64,000 bases of DNA. Origin: Paraburkholderia bannensis NBRC 103871 (lineage in GTDB: Bacteria; Pseudomonadota; Gammaproteobacteria; Burkholderiales; Burkholderiaceae). Position numbers and translations under genes: made by a program. The stretch is taken from positions 62,001 through 126,000 of the forward strand of contig NZ_BAYA01000018.1 in the NCBI RefSeq assembly GCF_000685015.1, in the 5' to 3' direction. Below the pieces are notes generated by a model. The model did no database searches. It saw nothing but the letters and a program-made list of their open reading frames with translations, and was not told the DNA's origin. Positions 58,210 to 64,000 of this stretch are shown piece by piece. The first letter of the stretch is position 1; each line of letters begins with the position of its first letter.

Positions 58210-59870
58210 GCGCTGCCGGCACCCAGCAGCGCTTCAGTCACCCCCTCCGAAAACCGCATCGGCCGTCCCTCGATCAGCACGCGTTCCGCATTCGCGGGAT
58301 CGCGTTCGATCGCGGGCAAGCCGTGCGCGACGAGCGCCCGCGCGCATGCGGGCCAGTCGGGACGACTGTCGGGACGCGCCAATCCCGTCGGTTCGTTGAC
58401 GCTCGCCCACGACAGCGTGCCGAGCGCGTCGCTGCCATAGCCGTGCGCCTCGCGCCAGTTCGCGCCGTGCTCCAGCAGGAACGCCGTCAAGGCGGCGTCG
58501 CCGCGGAACACCGCGTGATTGAGCGCCGAGGCGTCCCAGTCGCCGCCGCGCGCATCGATCGGCCAGCCCAGTTCGACCATCAGCCGCACCGCATCGTCCG
58601 AGCCCCATGCGGCGGCATCGGGCAAGAGGCGTAACGGGTCGCCCGACAGCGAGCGCAGCAGTTCCGGATGTTGCGCGTGGATGCGTCGCGCGTCGTGCGC
58701 GTCGGCACGCGCGCAGGCCGCCACGAAGCGATCCTCGTCGCTCAAGGTCTCCTGCGCCCCGCTTGCGCGCAGACGCCCGGCAATCTCGATCAGGCCGGTA
58801 CGCATCGCCAGCCGGTACGCACTCACGCCGGCTTCTGTCTGCGCGTGCGGATCGGCGCCCGCCTTCAACAGCGCATCGATGTGCCGAACGGGGCAGCGCA
58901 CCGCAATCGCCCGCAGCAGCGGCGCACCCCATGTCTTTGTCGGGCCTTCGCCGGCAGGTTCGTTCGGATCGCCGCCGTGCGCGAGCAGCAGTTCGAGCGC
59001 CGTCGGATCGACCATGTCGAGCGCGCGACGCAACGCATTCGTGCCGCTCACGTGCGCGCCCGCATCTAGCAGCAGGCGCGTGCAGGCCGGATTTTCGAGC
59101 GAGTGATAGAGCGATTCGCCGTCGTTGGGATTGGCGCCCGCCGCCAGCAGCATCGCTGTGAGCGCCGGGTCGCGATTGACGCCCGCCGCGCCGTACAAGG
59201 CGCTCAACGGTTCCGCTTCGGCAGGCGCGGCCAGCGAGGCAGGCGGAAACCGATTGCCGATGCGCTGATCCGGGCTCGCGCCCGCATCGAGCAGCACGCG
59301 AGCGCAGTCGCGCAGGCGGGCCGCATATTCCGGCACCTGCCCGAGCCGCGAATGCGTAACGGCCACGAGCGGCGGCAAGGCGAGCGCACCGCTCACGCGG
59401 TTGACCCAGGCAGGATCGGCGTCGATAGCTCGCTGCACGGCTTCGACATGGCCTGCCGCGCACGCGAGCGCGACATCGGCGAAAACCAGCTCCGGATGTT
59501 CGCGCAGGAGCTGCGCGGCCACGCGCGGGCGCGCCGCGTCGTAGCTGCCGGTCACGTCGCCGCCATAGGCCAGTTCGAGCCAGCGCCGGATCAGCTTCGC
59601 CTGCGCCTGTTGCGCCACGACGCGCGCTTCCACGAACGCGTTGAGATCGGCCCACGAACTGAAACCGTACTCGCGCGCGATGCAGGACTGCGCATCGTGC
59701 AGACGTAGCTGCATGGCGATGACTTCGGCGGGGGTGCGGCGGGCGGCGGCGGGAAGCGCCGCGATGAAGCGCGCAAGCGCTTTGGGGTCGCCATCGCGAT
59801 ACAGGCGCAAGAGTTCTTTCGCCTGCTTTTTCAGATGATCGGGATGAGCCCTGGGAGGCAAGGTTTGCAT
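58203..59870 (-). CDS. Ankyrin-repeat protein
   Basis: 555 residues. An N-terminal helical part (HPDHLKKQAKELLRLYRDGDPKALARFIAALP, CIAREYGFSSWADLNAFVEA) is followed by repeated ankyrin units: ALACAAGHVEAVQRAIDADPAWVNR, DCARVLLDAGASPDQR, LTAMLLAAGANPNDGES, CTRLLLDAGAHVSGT, ALELLLAHGGDPNEP, HIDALLKAGADPHAQ, ALTAFLLEHGANWRE. No signal peptide, so cytoplasmic. Ankyrin repeats bind proteins; no effector or enzyme domain is seen. ATG 59870; the frame is open to 60038. Overlaps the exported-protein gene by seven bases at the 3' ends. Confidence 0.85.
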   Translation of the reverse strand: MQTLPPRAHPDHLKKQAKELLRLYRDGDPKALARFIAALPAAARRTPAEVIAMQLRLHDAQSCIAREYGFSSWADLNAFVEARVVAQQAQAKLIRRWLELAYGGDVTGSYDAARPRVAAQLLREHPELVFADVALACAAGHVEAVQRAIDADPAWVNRVSGALALPPLVAVTHSRLGQVPEYAARLRDCARVLLDAGASPDQRIGNRFPPASLAAPAEAEPLSALYGAAGVNRDPALTAMLLAAGANPNDGESLYHSLENPACTRLLLDAGAHVSGTNALRRALDMVDPTALELLLAHGGDPNEPAGEGPTKTWGAPLLRAIAVRCPVRHIDALLKAGADPHAQTEAGVSAYRLAMRTGLIEIAGRLRASGAQETLSDEDRFVAACARADAHDARRIHAQHPELLRSLSGDPLRLLPDAAAWGSDDAVRLMVELGWPIDARGGDWDASALNHAVFRGDAALTAFLLEHGANWREAHGYGSDALGTLSWASVNEPTGLARPDSRPDWPACARALVAHGLPAIERDPANAERVLIEGRPMRFSEGVTEALLGAGSAQ

Positions 59871-60104
59871 GACATCCTCGTGCAGTTTTGCCGAAGGCCC
59901 GCAATACCGGCAGCACAAAGGATGGGAAATCCTGGCCTGACGACGACAGGTGGGTTCAACCCTTTCCGCGGACCCGGAAGCGGCCTGCACCGCTTGAGGC
60001 AGAGCGTAAGGGACGTCCACGCGTGCCGTCAAGGCCATGCCAGAGGCGGGAAAGCGCCATAAACCGTATATACTGTTTTATCGTTTTAAATTCGAGAATC
60101 CAGC

Positions 60105-60629
60105 ATGACCACCGAAATCGCCCGCAAGCCCACGAAGAAAGCGTTCTACTTCCCGACGTCGGGAGACGTGAAGAGAGCGCAACGTAAGGCCGCAGCGAAA
60201 GCCGAAGCCGCTGAAGCCGTCAGCAAGGCCAAAGCACAAGCCGACGAGGCTGCATCGGCAAAAGCCGCGAAGGTAGAAAAGGTAGAAAAGGTTGAAAAGG
60301 CCGAGAAAGTCGAAAAAGCCGAGAAGGCGACCCGGAAGGCGGCCAGAACCACCAAGGCGACACGCGCGCAGGAAGCCGCCGCCAAAACAAAGGCCAAACA
60401 GGCGAAGAAAGAGAAGGTGATTCGCGACAGCTTCACGATGCCGAAGGCCGATCACGAGCGCATCGCCGTGCTCAAGCGCAAGTGCCTCGACGCGGGCATT
60501 TCCGTCAAGAAGAGCGAACTGTTGCGCGCCGGGATCCAGTTGCTGGATTCGGCTTCGTCCAAGCGCCTGCTGGCCGCGATTACGGCGCTCGAAACCGTCA
60601 AGACCGGCCGTCCTGCCAAGGGCGAGTAA
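60105..60629 (+). CDS. Lys/Ala-rich protein with possible C-terminal RHH-type DNA-binding segment
   Basis: 174 residues. The N-terminal two-thirds is a charged repeat (KVEKVEKVEKAEKVEKAEKATRKAARTTKA) resembling histone-H1-like tails that may bind nucleic acid. The C-terminus (VIRDSFTMPKADHERIAVLKRKCLDAGISVKKSELLRAGIQLL) looks like a strand-helix-helix segment found in many Burkholderia hypothetical proteins. The upstream region has TTTTATCGTTTTAAA, a possible promoter. No partner gene. Possibly a nucleoid-associated protein; that role is an inference. Confidence 0.65.
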   Translation: MTTEIARKPTKKAFYFPTSGDVKRAQRKAAAKAEAAEAVSKAKAQADEAASAKAAKVEKVEKVEKAEKVEKAEKATRKAARTTKATRAQEAAAKTKAKQAKKEKVIRDSFTMPKADHERIAVLKRKCLDAGISVKKSELLRAGIQLLDSASSKRLLAAITALETVKTGRPAKGE

Positions 60630-60679
60630 GGTCGCCGGTCACGGCGTGTTTGTGATCGCCGTGACCCGCTGAGCCCGCT

Positions 60680-60988
60680 TCACATGGTGCTGAACGACGT
60701 GCACCACCCGGCCGCGGCCACCCGCTTGCCGCTGAACAGCAAACAGTCGCCCCATTTGTCGTCCGAACCGGCCTGGAACAGCGAACAGCCGCTGCACGCC
60801 TGGCCCGCTTTGTAGCTCGGGAACTGTCTGGTATCGACGGTCGTGGCATCCGCCTTGTAGCCGAGACGGCGCGCCTGCTCGTCGGATTCGGCCAGCACGG
60901 GTTCGTCCGCGAAGGCCTCGCCGGTGAGCGCCAGCGAAGAAGCCGAGCACAGGCTCAGAACCAGAAACTTTCGACGCGATGTATTCAT
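60680..60988 (-). CDS. High-potential iron-sulfur protein (HiPIP)
   Basis: 102 residues. The twin-arginine-type leader (SRRKFLVLSLCSASSLALTGEAFA) precedes a mature domain with the four [4Fe-4S] cysteines: QACSGCSLF, then GDCLLFSGKRV and GWCTSFSTM. This pattern (CxxC, then Cys about 14 and 28 residues on) is that of HiPIPs, soluble periplasmic electron carriers. ATG 60988 begins the leader; the frame is open to 61039. Electron partners are not encoded nearby. Confidence 0.88.
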   Translation of the reverse strand: MNTSRRKFLVLSLCSASSLALTGEAFADEPVLAESDEQARRLGYKADATTVDTRQFPSYKAGQACSGCSLFQAGSDDKWGDCLLFSGKRVAAAGWCTSFSTM

Positions 60989-61100
60989 CGTGGGGGAGAC
61001 ACTTGGGTAGGAGTAGGGATCCGGCGCAGCGCGCTTCAATGGGCGGCCGCGTATTTCCCGCTAGTGTCTCAGGCTGCCTGGTTTCATGCAGCGTGGCGCG

Positions 61101-61355
61101 CTAGCCGGTCGCGCCCGCGCCGTGCAGATCGTTGTCGCCGCCTCTGGCGGCTTCCTGGGTGTACAGCGCCAGCACGCGTCCGACATCGCGCACGAACTCT
61201 TCCATGGCGTCGATGCAGTCGGGATCGTCCGGGGCGAAGTCCTCGGGATTGCGTTTGCCCTGAGCGCGCCGGATCGCACGGATGCTGGCCTCGAGGGCCC
61301 GTGCCTCGGCCCAGATCGGGTCATTTTCAGGAAGTTTCGAATGTTCGTGCGCCAT
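61101..61355 (-). CDS. Small hypothetical protein
   Basis: 84 residues, no signal peptide or membrane segment. Charged helical pattern (ARALEASIRAIRRAQGKRNPEDF, CIDAMEEFVRDVGRVLALYTQEAA). ATG 61355 has no strong ribosome site. The composition and codon use resemble neighbouring genes, so it is likely real. No family recognised. Confidence 0.5.
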   Translation of the reverse strand: MAHEHSKLPENDPIWAEARALEASIRAIRRAQGKRNPEDFAPDDPDCIDAMEEFVRDVGRVLALYTQEAARGGDNDLHGAGATG

Positions 61356-61451
61356 GCCTGGATTTTCGGCAGGCTGCGAACAAACTTTAGGAGTTCGCCC
61401 TCAGGTTCCTGCCTGTTTTTCTGCGTGATTCTTGAGCACTGTTCGCGGCCC

Positions 61452-62120
61452 TCATTTCCCCAGTCCGACGAGGCCCATCAGGAACAGCACGGGACGGAAG
61501 CTGACTGGCCGCGCATCGGCGTCCAGGCCCAGCCGCACGCGATACACCGCCAGCGCAGGCACCTCGCGCCAGCTCGAATACAGATCCATGAAGCGGAATG
61601 CGTGCGGCCAGGCGCCAAAGACCTGCGACGCCCCCGCCGCCTCGAAAGCAAAGCGCGCACGCGGCAGGTGGTAGTACTGCGACACCAGCAGCACGCGCGA
61701 CAGCCCTTGCGCGCGCATATACGCCACGGCATTGCGCGCGGTCGCCAGCGTGTTGTCGCCGGCGCGATCGACCACGATGCGATCGGCGGGGACGCCGCGC
61801 GCGAGCAGATACGTACGCATCGCGGCGGCCTCGTCGAGCCCCGGGCCGTCGATGCTGCCGCTCACGAACAGCCGCGGACAGTCGCCCGCCCGAAAACATT
61901 GCAGCGCCACGTCCAGGCGCGCGGCAAGGATGGGCTTGGGCGTGCCGTCGTCTTCGAGCGCATTGCCGAACACCACCGCGAGATCGGCGTGCTCATGAGG
62001 CATGGTCAGGCCTCTTGCGCATACATAGACCGCGGCGGCCAGCCACGCGGCCATCGCGATCACCGCGAGCGAAACAACGATACGGACTGCGCGGCTGCGA
62101 AGAAGACGTGGGGCGGGCAT
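61452..62120 (-). CDS. YdcF/SanA-family (DUF218) protein
   Basis: 222 residues. One N-terminal membrane segment (VRIVVSLAVIAMAAWLAAAVYV), then the DUF218 core: DLAVVFGNALEDDGTPKPILAARLDVAL, LFVSGSIDGPGLDEAAAMRTYLLARGVP, IVVDRAGDNTLATARNAVAYM and VLLVSQYYHLPRARFAFEAAG. The family includes SanA and ElyC, linked to envelope homeostasis and S-adenosylmethionine binding. Topology places the domain in the periplasm. Monocistronic. Confidence 0.85.
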   Translation of the reverse strand: MPAPRLLRSRAVRIVVSLAVIAMAAWLAAAVYVCARGLTMPHEHADLAVVFGNALEDDGTPKPILAARLDVALQCFRAGDCPRLFVSGSIDGPGLDEAAAMRTYLLARGVPADRIVVDRAGDNTLATARNAVAYMRAQGLSRVLLVSQYYHLPRARFAFEAAGASQVFGAWPHAFRFMDLYSSWREVPALAVYRVRLGLDADARPVSFRPVLFLMGLVGLGK

Positions 62121-62195
62121 GAGGTCGAACGGGAAAAGAGGGCTGGAGAATATAGCACCGCGTCTTTGCGCGCGCGCCAGCCCTGCCAGCGACCT

Positions 62196-63452
62196 TTACG
62201 CTTGCGCCACCGCCAGGCGGATCGTCTTTTCCCGTCCGTTCATACGTTCGACATGCTCGCCCAGTTTCTGCGCGTACCAGTTCGTGAAGTTCGTGAGCAT
62301 GAACTCCGAAGGCGCGTAAGGCCCTGGCGTATACGCTTTCGAACTCACGCCGCGCTGGTTCATCTCCACCAGTGTCGCGTCCTGCGCGTTGGTCGCGCGC
62401 CAGACTTCGATCAGTGTCTCGACGTCGTAATCGACGCCCTCCACCGCATCTTCATGCACGAGCCACGTCGTCTTGAGCTCAGTCTGCGTCGCCGATATCG
62501 GCAGCACGCGGAAATGAATGATGTGGTCGGACAGGAAGTGATTCCAGTTGTTCGGAACCCTGAACATTCTTACCGATCCCAGGTCGCGCTCGGTAAAATC
62601 GCCCAGCAGCTTGTTGCACGCAGGCCGCCCGTCCGAAGTGAACGACACCGCACCGCGATGGAACGGCAAGCGGATACAGCGGAATTCCGTGCCGCCATCG
62701 GCAGGTTGATGCGGCAGGCCCAGACTGTCCCACAGCGCCGTCTTTTCCTGCATCAGCAACTGGAAATCGCGGTTCGCGCGCGGGTCGTCGGGCAAGGCGA
62801 ATTCAATCAGCGTGGCCAGCAGTTCCGGATGGCTGCCGATGCAGTGATAGCACTCGCGATTGTTTTCGATCACGAGCTTCCAGTTGGCGTCTTCCACAAT
62901 CGTCATCGAGAACGCCACCTTCGTGCGCTCCGGATGATGCGGCGCGATGTACGGCGACACGGCCGCCTTGAAGCGCGCGATATCGGGCGGCGTATCGGCG
63001 ATGCAGATATAGACCATGCCGCAGATCGTTTCGACGTGTACGGGACGCAGACCGTGCTCACTGCGGTCGAAATCCGCCGGCATCTGCCGCGCGCTCCTGA
63101 GCGTGCCGTCCAGCTCGTAGACCCACTGGTGATACGGACACACGAGGCGCTTCGCGTGGCCCGCCGCTTCGGTGCAGATCAGCGAGCCGCGATGGCGGCA
63201 GGTGTTGAAGAACGCGCCGACTTCGCCATCCTTGCCGCGCACGACCACCACCGAGGTCTCGCCGATCGCGAGCGTGACGTAGTCGCCCTCGCGCGGGATT
63301 TCGGCGACGTTGCACGCGAACAGCCATTCGTTCGAGAACACCGCGTCGATATCGAGTTCGTGGAACGCGGGGTCGATGTAGAACGGGCGTTCGAGGCCGT
63401 AGCCTTCGCGGCGCGCCGACAGCAGGCTGCGCAGTTGGGCGGGATCGATCAA
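62196..63452 (-). CDS. Rieske oxygenase alpha subunit (glycine-betaine/quaternary-amine demethylase-like)
   Basis: 418 residues. N-terminal Rieske domain with CRHRG (Cys, His) and CPYHQWVYELDG (Cys, His). The catalytic half has LVIENNRECYHCIGSHPELL, the mononuclear-iron segment (His, His after Asn/Glu), matching GbcA-like monooxygenases that demethylate glycine betaine and related amines, rather than aromatic hydroxylases. No reductase (GbcB-like) gene is next to it in this window. A LysR gene lies upstream on the same strand. Substrate is inferred and not firm. Confidence 0.82.
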   Translation of the reverse strand: MIDPAQLRSLLSARREGYGLERPFYIDPAFHELDIDAVFSNEWLFACNVAEIPREGDYVTLAIGETSVVVVRGKDGEVGAFFNTCRHRGSLICTEAAGHAKRLVCPYHQWVYELDGTLRSARQMPADFDRSEHGLRPVHVETICGMVYICIADTPPDIARFKAAVSPYIAPHHPERTKVAFSMTIVEDANWKLVIENNRECYHCIGSHPELLATLIEFALPDDPRANRDFQLLMQEKTALWDSLGLPHQPADGGTEFRCIRLPFHRGAVSFTSDGRPACNKLLGDFTERDLGSVRMFRVPNNWNHFLSDHIIHFRVLPISATQTELKTTWLVHEDAVEGVDYDVETLIEVWRATNAQDATLVEMNQRGVSSKAYTPGPYAPSEFMLTNFTNWYAQKLGEHVERMNGREKTIRLAVAQA

Positions 63453-63478
63453 TTTCGTGTCCTTTTTCCGTTGCCTTG

Positions 63479-64000
63479 TTACTCTGATTCGAACTGCGCG
63501 GACTCAAACTGCGCGGACTCGAACAGGCGCTGCGGCGCACAGGCTTCGCCCGGTGCGCTGGAGTCCAGCGCCGCTGCATCGCCGATGCCCGCCGATACAA
63601 ACGCTTCGGCGAGAAATTCGACGCACGCTTTCACCCTCGCCGATTGCGCGAGCCGCTGGGGAAACACGGCCCACACGTTGGCGGGCTGCGTAACGTCGGG
63701 CAGCACGCGCACGAGTCGCCCCTCGTCCAGCAGCGGCTGGACGTCCCAGATCGAGCGCAGCACGATGCCGCGCCCCGCCAATGCCCATTGCACTGCGGCC
63801 TCGCCGTGATTGGTCGAGAGCGGCCCCGTCACCTTCACGCTCACGGACTCGCCGCCCACATCGAGACGCCACACGCCAAACGGATGATCGCGCTCCTTGA
63901 TCGCCAGACACGCGTGCGAATCGAGATCGGCAATCGTGCCCGGCGCGCCATGCAGCGCGACATACGACGGCGACGCGCACAGCACGCGGTAGTTCGTGGC
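63479..64000 (-). CDS. LysR-family regulator, C-terminal part (5' end off window)
   Basis: The last 173 or so codons are visible; the start and helix-turn-helix lie past the right edge. The effector domain (YRVLCASPSYVALHGAPGTIADL, NHGEAAVQWALAGRGIVLRSIWDV, LVRVLPDVTQPANVWAVFP, RVKACVEFLAEAF) is of the DmlR-type subgroup. The C-terminus ends with a repeat FESAQFESAQFESE, caused by a 15-base duplication near 63484-63525. Located 26 bases before the Rieske gene on the same strand, so it may control it. Confidence 0.8.
   Translation of the reverse strand, partial: ATNYRVLCASPSYVALHGAPGTIADLDSHACLAIKERDHPFGVWRLDVGGESVSVKVTGPLSTNHGEAAVQWALAGRGIVLRSIWDVQPLLDEGRLVRVLPDVTQPANVWAVFPQRLAQSARVKACVEFLAEAFVSAGIGDAAALDSSAPGEACAPQRLFESAQFESAQFESE

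Noticed and set aside
61086..63809. 907-codon plus-strand open frame across HiPIP-side small gene, YdcF-like and Rieske genes
   Set aside because: Composition is Arg/His/Ala-rich with no domain; minus-strand genes there have clear families and ribosome sites.

Overview
The window is high-GC DNA from a member of the Burkholderiaceae, most likely Paraburkholderia, Caballeronia or Burkholderia. This is inferred from two Burkholderia-type trimeric porins (mature start QSSVTLYG), seven LysR regulators, three Rieske oxygenases, a DUF2946/CopC group and the GC-rich codon use throughout. There are no rRNA, tRNA or ribosomal-protein genes and few housekeeping genes. It reads like a catabolic, accessory-rich stretch of a secondary chromosome or chromid, although the replicon cannot be identified from the sequence.

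Layout. (1) 1-3190: a PLP aminotransferase and an amino-acid-type binding protein, divergent from a MocR regulator. (2) 3386-8535: a LysR-headed catabolic group (isopropylmalate-dehydrogenase-like enzyme, ketopantoate-reductase-like enzyme, MFS importer, truncated hydratase). (3) 8599-12286: LysR/LysE exporter pair, alpha/beta hydrolase, AraC regulator. (4) 12290-14060: a scarred region with a clipped carboxymuconolactone-decarboxylase-like start, a DsbB-like/DUF5993 pair and a frameshifted integrase remnant. (5) 14061-18151: EF-G-like GTPase, RarA, small molybdopterin-domain protein. (6) 18164-23139: sugar operon (MFS, porin, GH31). (7) 23530-26835: two MarR paralogues and vanAB. (8) 26832-30935: an operon that looks like thiazoline-carboxylate to cysteine conversion (M20 amidohydrolase, ATC hydrolase, binding protein) with a divergent LysR gene. 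(9) 30950-34144: second porin with a 10-bp tandem repeat upstream, and a secreted protein of unknown function. (10) 34421-38404: DUF2946/outer-membrane/CopC group, HExxH protein, DUF1801 protein, second Rieske oxygenase. (11) 39039-41936: an unusual three-gene operon (coiled-coil protein, membrane coiled-coil protein, membrane-anchored binding-protein/LysM fusion) closed by a strong terminator. (12) 42048-51355: XRE-cupin regulator, POT peptide transporter with a candidate leader peptide, NTF2-like protein, a run of LysR genes with ABM and zinc-type alcohol dehydrogenase genes, and an AraC/SDR divergent pair. (13) 51570-64000: small His-rich protein, YaiI-like protein, GH63 and glycogen-debranching-like enzymes, FKBP, ankyrin protein, Lys-rich protein, HiPIP, YdcF-like protein, third Rieske oxygenase and a LysR gene cut by the window edge.

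The recurring theme is uptake and oxidation of small organic compounds. Binding proteins, MFS carriers and porins bring substrates in, and Rieske oxygenases, dehydrogenases and hydrolases process them. Each module has its own local regulator, and several intergenic spaces carry clean inverted or direct repeats that look like the matching operators. The best candidates for something undescribed are the coiled-coil/LysM-binding-protein operon (39039-41936), the leader peptide before the POT transporter, and the compact ATC-hydrolase operon.
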